Origin: Acidimicrobiia bacterium
Lineage (GTDB): Bacteria; Actinomycetota; Acidimicrobiia; Acidimicrobiales; Poriferisodalaceae
Assembly (NCBI GenBank): GCA_022827265.1
Contig: JAJDTF010000071.1
Location: 1 to 54,707, forward strand
Length of the DNA stretch: 54,707 bases
Reading direction: 5' to 3'
Shown: piece by piece, positions 23,953 through 33,768 of the stretch
Numbering within the stretch: position 1 is the stretch's first letter
How the letters are laid out: each line of letters starts with the position of its first letter
Notes under the pieces: model-generated
Database searches by the model: none
The model's input: only the letters and a program-made list of their open reading frames with translations
Told to the model about the DNA's origin: nothing
Program-made: the position numbers and the translations under genes

Positions 23953-26039
23953 CGGCTCTCGACCGGGCTCGGGCGCGGGAGACCGAGGGGCTCGATCGCG
24001 CGCCGGTACAGCCCGGCGATCGTCGCGACAGCCTCGTCCTCAGACAACTCGCTCGTGTCGACAATGACTGCTCGAGTCGCCACACGCAGCGGCGAGTCGG
24101 CCCGTCCCGAATCGAGCCGATCCCGTTCGCTCAGTTCCGCAGCGAGCGCCGCGACAGCTCGGTCGTCATGGCTCGCATCGTCAAAGCTGCCCGCCGAGTC
24201 GATCTGCTGGGCGAGGCGGCGGCGGGCCCGCTCGGCAGGCGCTGCTGTGAGGAACACCTTGAGAACAGCATCGGGGAACACCACGCTGCCGATGTCGCGG
24301 CCCTCCATCACCCCCCCGCCGACGCGGTTCGCCCAGTCACGCTGGCGTCGGGTCAGCTCCCACCGAACCTGCGGGTTGGCAGCTACGACGCTGACGCTGC
24401 GATCCACGTCTGCGCTGCGGATCGCCGCCGTTGCATCGGCACCGTCGACGGTCACGTGCTGGGCGCCGCTCTCGCTGGAGATCTCGATCTCTGCGTTGCG
24501 AGCGATGCTCGCTACCGCCGCGAGATCGCCCAGATCGACGCCGGCCCCCAAAGCCGCCCACGCCACCGCCCGGTACATCGCGCCGGTGTCGAGGTAGTCC
24601 ATCTCGAGCTCGCCGGCCACTGCCCGAGCCACGCTGGACTTGCCGGAGGCGGCGGGACCGTCGATCGCGATCACCGTCATCTGCTGCTTCGGCACCAGAC
24701 CCGGCGACGCTCTGAGCGTCTCGATCACATCGAAGAAGTCGGGGAACGTCTTGGCGACGCAATCGGGATCGTCGATGTCGATCCCGGCCACACGCAGTCC
24801 CATCAGCGCCATCGCCATCGCCATGCGATGGTCGCCATGGCAGTCCACCAGACCCGCCCGGAATCCGAAAGGATTCGCGTGGACAGTGATGCCGTCGGGC
24901 TCGGCCACCGCGTCGATGCCGCGCTTGGCGAGCTCGATCGCCGTATTGCTGATGCGGTCGGTCTCCTTGCGGCGGATGAAGCCGATGCCGCCGATGGAGG
25001 TGGTGCCTTCGGCGAACGCAGCCACCGCCGCCAGCGTCTGCGCAGTGTCGGAAAAGTCGCGCAAGTCGAACGAGCCGGCCTGGAGCGTTCCGCTCTGCGG
25101 CGCGCCAACAGCGATGGCGTGGTCGCTGACGGTGACGTCGGCGCCCATCTCGCCGAGGACTTCGGCAAAGCGCACGTCGCCTTGGATGCTGTGGCTGCCG
25201 AGCCCTTCGACACGCACCTTGCCGCCGCACAGCGCCGCCGCGGCCCAGACATAGCTTGCGGCAGAGGCATCGGGCTCGATCACGTAATCGGCGGCTCGGT
25301 AGTGGCCCTCGGTCACCACGAAGCGGTCGGCGCTCGGGTGGGTCACGATGGCGCCGAATGCCTCCATGACCGCCACCGTCATATCGATGTACGGCCGGCT
25401 GACCGCGTCGAATTCGGAATCAATCTCCACATGAATGCCGCCACGCAGGGGGCCGGCAAGCAGCAGGCCGCTCGCGAACTGGCTGGAAGCATCGGCCCTG
25501 ATGCGGATATGGCGCAGGACGGCAGCCTCATCGTCGGCGGGCGCCGACGACACCTGGATCGGCAGGCAGCCGTGCTCGCCCAGCTCGTGCACCTCGGCAC
25601 CGAGTGAGCGCTGCGCCGTGAGCAGGTCATCCTGGGGGCGCGCCCGCAGCTGGGGGTCGCCGTCGAGCAGCCAGCGGCCGCCAAGAGCAGCTGCGACCGG
25701 CAGGATGAAGCGCGCGGTGGTGCCCGACGACCGCGCGTGGACCACGATCGGCTCGTCTGGCGAGCTGGGCAAGCGAGATTGCCCGCCGCCGATGCCATCG
25801 ATGACAAGCCGACGCTTGCCGCGATTCACCCGCACGACCGCACCGATGGCAGTGACCGCTTCGATCATTGCATCGGTGTCGTCTGCGAACAGGACCCCGT
25901 CGAGCGTGCTGCGCCCGGTGGCCAAGGCCGCGCACAGCACCGCCCGGTTCGTGATGCTCTTGGAACCCGGCAACAGCGCCGTTCCCGACGCACCGTTGGT
26001 GAACGGGTCGATGACCCCGATCACCCGTCCCGTGCTCAT
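23949..26039 (-). CDS. aroA-cmk: Fused 3-phosphoshikimate 1-carboxyvinyltransferase / cytidylate kinase
   Basis: 696 residues in one frame. Residues 1 to about 445 are EPSP synthase (AroA, shikimate pathway): LPGSKSITNRAVLCAAL, VHARSSGTTARF, DPSAASYVWAAAAL (as DASAASY here), FIRRKETDR and DCHGDHRMAMAMAL. Residues from Met454 are CMP kinase: VIAIDGPAASGKSSVARAV P-loop, YLDTGAMYRAVAW, GRDIGSVVFPDAVLKVFLTA. The internal ATG at 24680 starts the kinase moiety but has no separate reading frame. The gene overlaps tyrA by ATGA upstream and plsC by ATGA downstream, giving a coupled tyrA-aroA/cmk-plsC operon. Confidence 0.95.
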   Translation of the reverse strand: MSTGRVIGVIDPFTNGASGTALLPGSKSITNRAVLCAALATGRSTLDGVLFADDTDAMIEAVTAIGAVVRVNRGKRRLVIDGIGGGQSRLPSSPDEPIVVHARSSGTTARFILPVAAALGGRWLLDGDPQLRARPQDDLLTAQRSLGAEVHELGEHGCLPIQVSSAPADDEAAVLRHIRIRADASSQFASGLLLAGPLRGGIHVEIDSEFDAVSRPYIDMTVAVMEAFGAIVTHPSADRFVVTEGHYRAADYVIEPDASAASYVWAAAALCGGKVRVEGLGSHSIQGDVRFAEVLGEMGADVTVSDHAIAVGAPQSGTLQAGSFDLRDFSDTAQTLAAVAAFAEGTTSIGGIGFIRRKETDRISNTAIELAKRGIDAVAEPDGITVHANPFGFRAGLVDCHGDHRMAMAMALMGLRVAGIDIDDPDCVAKTFPDFFDVIETLRASPGLVPKQQMTVIAIDGPAASGKSSVARAVAGELEMDYLDTGAMYRAVAWAALGAGVDLGDLAAVASIARNAEIEISSESGAQHVTVDGADATAAIRSADVDRSVSVVAANPQVRWELTRRQRDWANRVGGGVMEGRDIGSVVFPDAVLKVFLTAAPAERARRRLAQQIDSAGSFDDASHDDRAVAALAAELSERDRLDSGRADSPLRVATRAVIVDTSELSEDEAVATIAGLYRRAIEPLGLPRPSPVESR

Positions 26040-27178
26040 GCCAGATCGCGTGTGGTGGGGTGATAGCCCTGACCGGCCAACGCAGCCAGGAAGCGTTGCG
26101 CCTCGGTACGTGCCACCACGAGCACGAGCACACCCTCGGCTCCTTCGGTCGAGTGGGCCACCTCGATGTCGGCCACGTTCACGTCGCAGTCCGCGGCGAG
26201 CATGGTGATGGCCGCGATCTGTCCCTTGCGATCCGGGATGGGCACTCGCACTTCCAGCAGCTCCTGCGGTCGCACATAGCGCGACGGCAGGTTGGTGCGG
26301 GCGCGCCGCGCCTGGACGAGCACGGCACGCAAGCCCTCGCGGTCGGCTCCGGCCACGACGTCGCGCATCTGCGTCAAACGCTCGGACAGCTCGTCGAGCA
26401 CGTTCACGATGGCATCGCGGTTCTCACCGCAGATGTCCAGCCAGATGCCCGGGTGTCCGGCGGCGATCCTGGTCATGTCCCGGAAACCGCCAGCCGCCAG
26501 GCGCAGCAGCGGTGCGTCGTCGAGGGCTCGATCGTCGGCGAGGCACATCAGCGACGCGGCGGCGAGGTGCGGCACATGGCTCACGACCGCAACAAGGGCG
26601 TCGTGCCGCTCGGGAGTCATCGTCACGACGTCAGACCCGAAAGCTGCCAGCACTGCTTGGCACACTCGCAAGGAGTTGTCGTCGGTCGCCTCATTGGGCG
26701 TCAGGGCCCACACGGCGCCGGCGAACATGTCCGGATTCGCGCCTTCGATGCCGTCTTGTTCCGAACCGGCCATCGGATGGCCCGGCACGAAGCGAGGATC
26801 GGCGATCGCCCGGGCAACGGGCGTCTTGACGCTGCCGGTGTCGGTCACCACAGCGCCTGCAGCAGCGGTGTCAGCGAGTGCCGTCGCCACCTGGTCGGCC
26901 AGCAGCGCTGCGGGCACTGCCACCACGCAGAACGTTGCCTTCGGGTCGGTGCCGACAGCATCGAGACAGCCGAGCTCGAGTGCCCGCTGCGCGTGATCGC
27001 CGACGACGTCGCGCCCCGTCACATGCCATCCCGACTTGCGCAGTGCCGCTGCGACGGATCCGCCGATGAGGCCCGTGCCCACGACTTGGGCGCGACCCGC
27101 CGGCTCGCTGGCGCGCGGCGGCACCGCTACGCCGTCAGGCGACCGCTGCTGCGTTGTCTCGGCGGGACTCGAGGCCAC
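26036..27178 (-). CDS. tyrA: Prephenate dehydrogenase with C-terminal ACT domain
   Basis: 380 residues from GTG 27178. NAD-binding motif QVVGTGLIGGSVAAAL near residue 32, then AVPAALLADQVATAL, VTDTGSVK, FVPGHPMAGSEQDG with the catalytic His, and ALTPNEATDD. A C-terminal ACT domain (VRVPIPDRKGQIAAITML, VNVADIEVAHS) probably gives feedback control by tyrosine. It oxidatively decarboxylates prephenate in tyrosine synthesis and is coupled to aroA of the same aromatic pathway. Confidence 0.93.
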   Translation of the reverse strand: MASSPAETTQQRSPDGVAVPPRASEPAGRAQVVGTGLIGGSVAAALRKSGWHVTGRDVVGDHAQRALELGCLDAVGTDPKATFCVVAVPAALLADQVATALADTAAAGAVVTDTGSVKTPVARAIADPRFVPGHPMAGSEQDGIEGANPDMFAGAVWALTPNEATDDNSLRVCQAVLAAFGSDVVTMTPERHDALVAVVSHVPHLAAASLMCLADDRALDDAPLLRLAAGGFRDMTRIAAGHPGIWLDICGENRDAIVNVLDELSERLTQMRDVVAGADREGLRAVLVQARRARTNLPSRYVRPQELLEVRVPIPDRKGQIAAITMLAADCDVNVADIEVAHSTEGAEGVLVLVVARTEAQRFLAALAGQGYHPTTRDLA

Positions 27179-27250
27179 GCAACGAAGGGTACCGATGGCT
27201 CTGATCGTCGCCGGTTTGGGCCGGAGAGATTCCTGAGGGGCCTCTGCGGC

Positions 27251-30200
27251 TCAGTCGGGCGGCACCAGCCCGGCGACATGGGTCGCCAGTTCCGAACGGA
27301 AGGTATCCACAGTGGCCATCTTGACGTCCTCGTAGCCCCGCACCAGCTCAGCCAGACCGGCGATGGCAACAGCCTGTTCATACAGCATGGACGAACTCGT
27401 CAGCCTTCCCGTGCCGAGGCCATTCGCTTCCCGTTCCAGTGCTTCGAGCGCCGCGTCGAGTGCCGCCCGGTACTCGCCTGGCAGCGCTCGCTCGGTCCGG
27501 CGGACCTCGGTATGGCCGAACGGATCGCACCATCTGCCCCGGAGGCGCTTGCCTCGCGCCAGCAGCGCGAACACCGGCCGCCATGCCGTCGAGAACCGGA
27601 TCTTGCCGGTGCGGCCCAGTGCTCGCAGCAGCGGCGGGTGCAGACTCCATGACACCGTGCCGCCGACCGACGCCGCCACGTCCCGGGCCGCTGCGTTCGC
27701 CTCAGGATCGGTCATGAGCCGGGCGACCTCGTATTCGTCCTTGTACGCCATCAGCTTGAAGTGCCCTGCCGCGGCGGCGGCTGTCAACCGGCCGGTGCCG
27801 TCCCCCGCGGCCTGATCTGCGCTCGCCACGCGTTCGACTGCGTCGAGGAAGTTCGCTGCCAGCCCCTCTGACTGGTAGGCGCACAGCTCGGCTGCGTACC
27901 GGCGCAGCGCCGCACGCAGCTCGTCGGGTTCTCCCGCTGTTGCCCCGCGGGCGAGCCCATCGGTCAATTCGTCGATGCGGGCCGCCAGCCAATCGGGTAC
28001 AGCGATGTCACGGCCGGTGCCTTCGGCGCTGTCGAGGTCGGTGCGTTCGGCGGTGCTCGCTTGCGGGTCCGCTGCGCTGGCGCTGTGCCGTGCCGCTGCT
28101 GCGGTCACCGCCGCCGGATCGCAGATCATCGCTCGGCCCCAGCGGAACGCAGCGAGATTCTGGGCGACGGCGACGCCGTTCAGCTCGATGGCTGCCTCCA
28201 CGCTCGCCGGTGTGATCGGCAGCGCGCCCGCCTGGACGGCCATGCCCACGACGAACACATTTGCCGCCACCGCCGAGCCGCAGAGCGCAGTCACCAGCGA
28301 AGCGACGTCTGCCCAGTGCTGCCTGCCGTCGACCGTGACCGCAGCCACGCGCTCGAGCAATTCGGGGGTCGCGGGCATAGCGATGGTCGGATCGGCGACC
28401 ATGGCACCGGTCGGCGTCGGCGACGTCGACCCGACGACCATCGTGCGGGTCGGATCGGCCACATCGAGGCCCGCTGGCGATGCCGCCACGAGCAGATCGA
28501 AGGCCACGATGACGTCGGCCTGGCCGCTGCCGAGACGCGCCGTGGCCGGCCCGCCGATCCGCTTCAACCGCAGGTCGCCGACGACGGTGCCCGCCTTCTG
28601 CGACAACCCGATCTGATCGAGGCCCCGCACTTCGAACCCGTCGAACATCGCTGCGGTGCCGAGCACCTGGTTCACCGTCACCACACCGGTGCCGCCGATC
28701 CCGCACATGCGCACCGACACCTCGTCAGGGCCGACGAGCGGCACCGGATCGGGCAGTTCACCGGGCGGCTCGGGCCGGGCGTCGCTGCCGGCGCGATCGC
28801 TGCCGGCCGCCGATTGCTTGCGCCGCAGCGGCGCCAGCATCTCGCGGACAGCAGTGCGCCATGGCCCGGGCTCGGTGACCGTCATGAACGACGGGCAGTC
28901 GCCGTCGAGGCACGAATAGTCGAGGTTGCACGACGTCTGATCGATGCGGGTCTTGCGGCCGAAGAACGTGTCGACGGGCTGCACCGACAGGCAATTGCTC
29001 TTGGCGCCGCAGTCGCCGCAGCCCTCGCAGATTCGCTCGTTGATCACCACTCGCTTTGGCGGCGCAGGCTGCGTGCCGCGCTTGCGTGCCCGCCGCGCTT
29101 CGGCCGCGCACTGCTGATCGTGGATGAGCACCGTCACGCCCTCGATGCCGGCCAGCAGCTCTTGGGCCTCGGTCAAGCGGTCGCGATGCCACACTTCGAC
29201 ACCGGCAGGCAGTGCACGGCCGCGATAGGCAGCGGGCTCGTCGGTGGTGACGAGCACCCGGGCCACACCTCCTGCGAGCAGCCCGGCGGCCACATCGGGC
29301 ACCTCGAGCTGCCCGGCCGGATCCTGCCCGCCGGTCATGGCGACGGCGCGGTTCCACAGCAGCTTGTAGGTGATGTTGGTGCCCGAGGCCACTGCGCCGG
29401 CGATTGCCAGCTGACCGCTGTGGAAATAGGTGCCGTCCCCCAGGTTCTGGAAGATGTGCTGCGTCTCGACGAAGGGCGACATGCCGATCCACTGCGTGCC
29501 TTCCTGGCCCATGCACGTCAAGCTCACGATGTCGCCGACCCGTTCGGGATCCATGAACAGCGCCATCGTGTGACAGCCGATCCCGGCACCCACCACGGCA
29601 CCGTCGGGCACCTCGGTAGACCGGTTGTGCGGGCAGCCCGAGCAGAAGTACGGCGAACGGCTCTGCCCGGGAGCCAGTGGCAGCTCGATGCGCACGCGCT
29701 CGGGCTGGCGCTGCTCCAGCCGGTCACGAATGCGAGCCTCCAACCTCCCGCGCAGCGGCTCGATGAGCTCATCGGCGGTCAGGGCTCCGTACGAGCTGAG
29801 CAGCATCTGGTCGCGCTCGTCGGTCTTGCCGACGATGCGGGGATGGTGCGACTGGTTGTAGAGGGCGTCCTTCAGCAACGATTCGATGTTGGGGCTCTTC
29901 TCTTCGATCACGAAGATCTCCGTGACCCCGCGGGCGAAATGCCGGGCCCGCTCGGCGCTGAACGGGATCGGCATGCCCATCCGCACGAGCCGGACACCGG
30001 CATCGCGGATCGACTCGTCGCCGTCGAGGCCCAGCCGCCGCAGCGCCTCGCGAACCTCGCGATAGGTGATGCCCGACGCCACGATCGCGATCCAGGCGTC
30101 TGGCGGATCCACCGTGGCATCGTTCAAGCGGTTCGCCGCCGCGTACGCGATCGCCAGCTCGTAGCGGACCTCGACGATCTCGCGCTCGATGTCGACCGTA

Positions 30201-30928
30201 TGGGGCGTGAGCAGGTAGCCGTCGGGCCGGTGGCGGTACGGCTCGCCATCGACGAGGGGGATGACCGGATTGAACCTGTCGGGATCCAGCAGCACTGTCG
30301 CGGCACCGTCGGCCACATCTGCCACGATCTTGAGGCCCGTCCACAGCCCCGTCGTCCGGGACATGGCAATGGCATGGCGGCCCAGATCGAGCGCTTCGGC
30401 GGGCGTGCCCGGGTAGAGCACCGGGATGTGCAGGTCGGCCATCGACCCCGCCGAGCTCGACGGGATCGTGGAGCTCTTGGCCGCAGGGTCGTCGCCGGCA
30501 ATGGCGACCGCACCGCCGCGAGGATCGGCGCCTGCGAAGACCGCATGGCGCAGTGCATCGGTGGCGCGGTCGACGCCGGGCGCCTTGCCGTACCACAGCC
30601 CCACGACGCCGTCGTAGGTGGCATCGGGACGGGTGGTGGCGAGCTGGCTGCCCATGACGGAGGTCGCAGCCTGATCCTCGTTGACCGCCGGCGAGTGAAT
30701 GACCGGCAGGTCTGTCGCGCTGCGGGCGGCTTCGACAGCGGCGTCATATCCACCCAGGGGTGAGCCTGGGTAGCCCGACACGAACGCCGCCGTGCGCAGA
30801 CCAGCGCGCCGGTCGGCTCGCAGCTGTTCGATCGGCAGGCGAGCCAGCGCTTGCAGCCCGGTCATGAACGTGGTGCCGCTGTCGTCGGTGTAGCGCCCCG
30901 ACAGCCGGTACGTCTCAGCGAGGCTCAT
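27251..30928 (-). CDS. Indolepyruvate ferredoxin oxidoreductase, fused large form
   Basis: 1225 residues from ATG 30928 with GGGAG seven bases upstream; MSLAETYRLSGRYT is the usual family start. Order: pyruvate-oxidoreductase N-terminal domain (FVSGYPGSPLGGYDAA), ThDP domain (GIGCHTMALFMDPE, MGQEGTQWIG), a cysteine-rich [4Fe-4S] segment (CEGCGDCGAKSNCLSVQP, SCNLDYSCLDGDCPSF), the gamma-like domain (GIGGTGVVTVNQVLGTAA), and a C-terminal domain. It oxidatively decarboxylates aryl-pyruvates to aryl-acetyl-CoA with ferredoxin as acceptor, in aromatic amino acid catabolism. The neighbouring tyrA belongs to synthesis of the same amino acids. Confidence 0.93.
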   Translation of the reverse strand: MSLAETYRLSGRYTDDSGTTFMTGLQALARLPIEQLRADRRAGLRTAAFVSGYPGSPLGGYDAAVEAARSATDLPVIHSPAVNEDQAATSVMGSQLATTRPDATYDGVVGLWYGKAPGVDRATDALRHAVFAGADPRGGAVAIAGDDPAAKSSTIPSSSAGSMADLHIPVLYPGTPAEALDLGRHAIAMSRTTGLWTGLKIVADVADGAATVLLDPDRFNPVIPLVDGEPYRHRPDGYLLTPHTVDIEREIVEVRYELAIAYAAANRLNDATVDPPDAWIAIVASGITYREVREALRRLGLDGDESIRDAGVRLVRMGMPIPFSAERARHFARGVTEIFVIEEKSPNIESLLKDALYNQSHHPRIVGKTDERDQMLLSSYGALTADELIEPLRGRLEARIRDRLEQRQPERVRIELPLAPGQSRSPYFCSGCPHNRSTEVPDGAVVGAGIGCHTMALFMDPERVGDIVSLTCMGQEGTQWIGMSPFVETQHIFQNLGDGTYFHSGQLAIAGAVASGTNITYKLLWNRAVAMTGGQDPAGQLEVPDVAAGLLAGGVARVLVTTDEPAAYRGRALPAGVEVWHRDRLTEAQELLAGIEGVTVLIHDQQCAAEARRARKRGTQPAPPKRVVINERICEGCGDCGAKSNCLSVQPVDTFFGRKTRIDQTSCNLDYSCLDGDCPSFMTVTEPGPWRTAVREMLAPLRRKQSAAGSDRAGSDARPEPPGELPDPVPLVGPDEVSVRMCGIGGTGVVTVNQVLGTAAMFDGFEVRGLDQIGLSQKAGTVVGDLRLKRIGGPATARLGSGQADVIVAFDLLVAASPAGLDVADPTRTMVVGSTSPTPTGAMVADPTIAMPATPELLERVAAVTVDGRQHWADVASLVTALCGSAVAANVFVVGMAVQAGALPITPASVEAAIELNGVAVAQNLAAFRWGRAMICDPAAVTAAAARHSASAADPQASTAERTDLDSAEGTGRDIAVPDWLAARIDELTDGLARGATAGEPDELRAALRRYAAELCAYQSEGLAANFLDAVERVASADQAAGDGTGRLTAAAAAGHFKLMAYKDEYEVARLMTDPEANAAARDVAASVGGTVSWSLHPPLLRALGRTGKIRFSTAWRPVFALLARGKRLRGRWCDPFGHTEVRRTERALPGEYRAALDAALEALEREANGLGTGRLTSSSMLYEQAVAIAGLAELVRGYEDVKMATVDTFRSELATHVAGLVPPD

Positions 30929-31167
30929 CTGCGTGCTCCCATGTGCTGGCAACGGTTCCCGTCGGGCCTGCCGATATTCGCCGGTGCGCCACACCCATTG
31001 TGGTCGCTGCCTGTGACACGGCGAGTACGCCGAACAGCACCGCGCGCCGCCTGCGACGCAGCGCACTGCTGCGCGAGTGCGAGTGCTCATTGCGGAAGCA
31101 GCAGAACCCTCTGCGACGAGCGATCCAGCCGGTCGCAACGTTGCGGAGCCTCCTGCCGCTTCGGCAG

Positions 31168-32025
31168 CTACGGCGTCTGTGCCGAACGGCTCGAGTCGGT
31201 GGCGGCGCGGTGCAGCGCACGGACTTCGTCTGCATTGAGCTGCCGGTGCTCACCGGGCCGCAACGTGGGGTCGGTCAGCGGGCCGATGCGGGTGCGCACC
31301 AAACGCACCACCGGGTGACCCACTGCGTCGCACATTCGCCGGATCTGGCGGTTGCGGCCTTCGTGTATCGCGATGCGCAGCACCGACGGCTGGGGCATCG
31401 ACACCACCGCAGGTGCTGTGGGCCCATCGTCGAGCGCGACACCGGCACGCAGCTGCGCCAGTGCCCCGCGCGCGGGCACCCCATCCACGTGAGCGAGATA
31501 CTCCTTGGGGACTCCCCACGACGGATGCGTCAGCCGGTGCGTCAGCTCGCCGTCGTTGGTCACGATGATCAGTCCCTCCGAGTCGGCGTCGAGCCGACCG
31601 ACCGGGTAGATGCGCACTGCTGTGGGCACCAGATCGGTCACACAGCGCCTGCCCCGGTCGTCCGAAGCCGAACTGAGCACGCCGCGGGGCTTGTTCAGGA
31701 GGTAGTGGACCATCACCGCGTCCCAGGTGACGACTGCACCGTCGACCTCGATCCGGTCTGCCGGTGCCGCGCGGTCGCCGACCCCAGCAGTCCTGCCATT
31801 GACGGTGACGCGTCCGGCAGCGATCAGCTCCTCGCACCTGCGACGGCTGGCCACTCCAGCATGAGCCATCACCTTGTGCAGTCGCTCAGCGCTGTCCTGT
31901 CCGCCGTCGGGCGACACCGCGTCACGGTCATCGGGCATGCTGCGGCCCAGACATCGCTCAGCGCTGTCCTGCTCGCCGTCGGGCGAGGCTGCGTCGCCGT
32001 GGTCCGGCGCGCCCGCAGGTGTCAC
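31168..32025 (-). CDS. rluB: 23S rRNA pseudouridine synthase RluB family
   Basis: 285 residues. S4 RNA-binding domain (RLHKVMAHAGVASRRRCEELI, cited as landmarks HKVMAHAGVASRR and GRVTVNG) and a catalytic domain with the Asp in YPVGRLDADSEGLIIVTNDG, then EYLAHVDG and HEGRNRQIRRMCDAVGH. It isomerises a uridine in the 23S rRNA peptidyl-transferase region. Before the S4 domain, about 45 residues contain two versions of SPDGxQDSAER, reflecting a ~72-bp direct duplication of DNA. It follows scpB by 5 nt, in the conserved scpA-scpB-rluB order. Confidence 0.93.
   Translation of the reverse strand: MTPAGAPDHGDAASPDGEQDSAERCLGRSMPDDRDAVSPDGGQDSAERLHKVMAHAGVASRRRCEELIAAGRVTVNGRTAGVGDRAAPADRIEVDGAVVTWDAVMVHYLLNKPRGVLSSASDDRGRRCVTDLVPTAVRIYPVGRLDADSEGLIIVTNDGELTHRLTHPSWGVPKEYLAHVDGVPARGALAQLRAGVALDDGPTAPAVVSMPQPSVLRIAIHEGRNRQIRRMCDAVGHPVVRLVRTRIGPLTDPTLRPGEHRQLNADEVRALHRAATDSSRSAQTP
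31882..31995 (-). repeat. 72-bp period direct duplication inside the rluB 5' end
   Basis: TCGCTCAGCGCTGTCCTG occurs at 31882-31899 and again at 31954-31971, each followed by a near-identical CGCCGTCGGGCGA. The period of 72 is divisible by three, so the duplication stays in frame and adds about 24 codons upstream of the S4 domain. Confidence 0.7.
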
Positions 32026-32030
32026 GGCGG

Positions 32031-32879
32031 CTAGCCGTGCTGGGGCACTGCGAGGCGGTCCATGGCTTCTACCGCCTCAGGGTCCACGCGCAGCTCCGCC
32101 AATGACGGCAGGTCATCGAGGCTGTCGAGGCTCAGCCGCTCCAGGAAGGTTGCCGTCGTTCCGAGCAGGGCGGCATTGCCTGGGCCCGGATCGCGGGCGA
32201 CCTCGGCGATGTAGCCCTGGTCTGCAAGCGTGCGGACGACGCCGTCGGCATTGACGCCCCGGATGGCGCTGATCTGCGCACGCGAGATCGGCTGCTTGTA
32301 CGCCACCACGGCCAGGGTCTCCATCGCCGCTGCAGACAGACGGGCTGACCGGCGACTCCCGACGAAGCGCTCCACGTATTCCGCGACTGCTGCCGCGGTC
32401 TGCAGTTGGTAGCCGCCGGCCACCTGCATGAGAGCGAAGCCTCGATCTGCTCTCGCGTATTCCCGGGCGAGCTCGATGCAGATCGTCGCGACGGTTGCCG
32501 TGGGTGCGCCAGTGACCATGGCCAGCACATCGACCGGCACCGGCTCGGTCGCCACCATGAGCACGGCCTCCACGGCCGCGTACATCTCGTCGTCAGCGAC
32601 CGATCGCGACCCGCCGAGCCTTTGGCCGTCAGCGCCGTCTTCCGCCGCAACTCCTGCGGGGCCGTTCGCCGTCGCCGATGCGTCGTTGGCGGCGCCGCCG
32701 TCGGCCGGAATCGATGGATGGGCCGGCGGGCGAGTCGGGGCGTGCGCAGAGGCTCCCGACCCAGGCGGGCCATCAGATTGCTCCGCTGGCGCAGCCGGAG
32801 GCTCGGCAACGGTGCGCCCGTCATCGCTGACGAGTCGCAGACCGCGCGCGGAACTGACTGGCGGGTGCTTGCCGCTCAC
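32031..32879 (-). CDS. scpB: Segregation and condensation protein B
   Basis: 282 residues. After a long Ala/Pro-rich N-terminal extension (~95 residues) comes the tandem winged-helix ScpB core: YAAVEAVLMVATEPVPVDVL, LMQVAGGYQLQTAAAVAEYV, SAAAMETLAVVAYKQPISRA, IRGVNADGVVRTLADQGYI. It is the dimeric kite subunit of the SMC-ScpA-ScpB condensin. GTG 32879 overlaps the scpA TGA (GTGA). The extension is longer than in most ScpB proteins and low in complexity. Confidence 0.92.
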   Translation of the reverse strand: MSGKHPPVSSARGLRLVSDDGRTVAEPPAAPAEQSDGPPGSGASAHAPTRPPAHPSIPADGGAANDASATANGPAGVAAEDGADGQRLGGSRSVADDEMYAAVEAVLMVATEPVPVDVLAMVTGAPTATVATICIELAREYARADRGFALMQVAGGYQLQTAAAVAEYVERFVGSRRSARLSAAAMETLAVVAYKQPISRAQISAIRGVNADGVVRTLADQGYIAEVARDPGPGNAALLGTTATFLERLSLDSLDDLPSLAELRVDPEAVEAMDRLAVPQHG

Positions 32880-33691
32880 GCAGCGTCTTCCCCGTAGCCG
32901 CCGGCCGCCGCCGGCAGGGTTGCCCCGTCACCGATCCACTCCACGCCGATGTCGCCGAAGCGCTCGGCCTGGGTCAGCTCGACAAGGCCCGATCCGAACA
33001 GCTCGAGCACCGCCAAGAAGTACACGACCACCACGATGCGCTCGGCGATGTCGCAGGTGAGCTCCCGGAAGGTTGCTGGGCCCGCCGATGCGAGCTGCTC
33101 GACGATCCTCGCCGCCGCCTCGTCCACCGTGATGCCGGCGGCCCTCAGGTGACTGACGTCGACCCGCTGCACCGGCCGAGGCGCGAGCGACCGTTCCATC
33201 GCCGCAGCCAGATCATCTCGAGACGCTCCTGCGAGCAGGTCCGGCGCGAACACCAAGAAGCGCTCGGGGGGACCCGCTGTGCGGGGCCATTGCAGCGCTG
33301 CTGCGTCCCAGCGCTCGCGCAGCAGCCTTGCGGCTGCGCCGAAGGTGCGCCCCTCGACCAGCCGTGCCAATGCGGCATCGCGCAGGCCGTAGGCCGCCAG
33401 TTCCTCCTCCAGATCCAATTCGACCGGCGGGGCCGGCAGCAGCCGGCGCGACTTCAGCTCGATGAGCGTCGCTGCCAGCAGGGCGAACTCGCTGGCGACG
33501 TCAATGTCGATCCTGCCGTCGGAAGCAGCCCGGCCGACGTCTACAGCGGCCATGACAGCGACGAAGTCGTCGACGAGGCGCGTCAGCGACACTTCCCAGA
33601 TGTCGACCTCCTGGGAGACGACCAGCTTCACCAGCACGTCGAGCGGGCCCGCGAAGGCCTCAGTGCGAACCTCGTGGGTCACTCGGCCCAA
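32876..33691 (-). CDS. scpA: Segregation and condensation protein A (kleisin)
   Basis: 271 residues. EAFAGPLDVLVKLVVSQEVD at the N-terminus binds the SMC neck; ATLIELKSRRLLP and DLEEELAAYGLRDAAL are in the middle; the C-terminal winged helix contains VVVYFLAVLELFGSGLVELTQ and binds the SMC head. It is part of the chromosome condensin with ScpB. The start codon is uncertain: TTG 33691 gives the listed length and GTG 33682 is an alternative. It is divergent from trpS over a 77-bp spacer. Confidence 0.93.
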   Translation of the reverse strand: MGRVTHEVRTEAFAGPLDVLVKLVVSQEVDIWEVSLTRLVDDFVAVMAAVDVGRAASDGRIDIDVASEFALLAATLIELKSRRLLPAPPVELDLEEELAAYGLRDAALARLVEGRTFGAAARLLRERWDAAALQWPRTAGPPERFLVFAPDLLAGASRDDLAAAMERSLAPRPVQRVDVSHLRAAGITVDEAAARIVEQLASAGPATFRELTCDIAERIVVVVYFLAVLELFGSGLVELTQAERFGDIGVEWIGDGATLPAAAGGYGEDAA

Positions 33692-33768
33692 AGGTACCGC
33701 GGCATGCCCGCGCGGCCCGGAATATTTTCAGGACTGTCGCGAATGCCGTTCCGGTACCGTCAGGCACC

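Noticed and set aside
28061..30763. 900-codon plus-strand ORF antisense to the indolepyruvate oxidoreductase
   Set aside because: Shadow of a well-supported gene; repetitive His/Arg/Ala composition.
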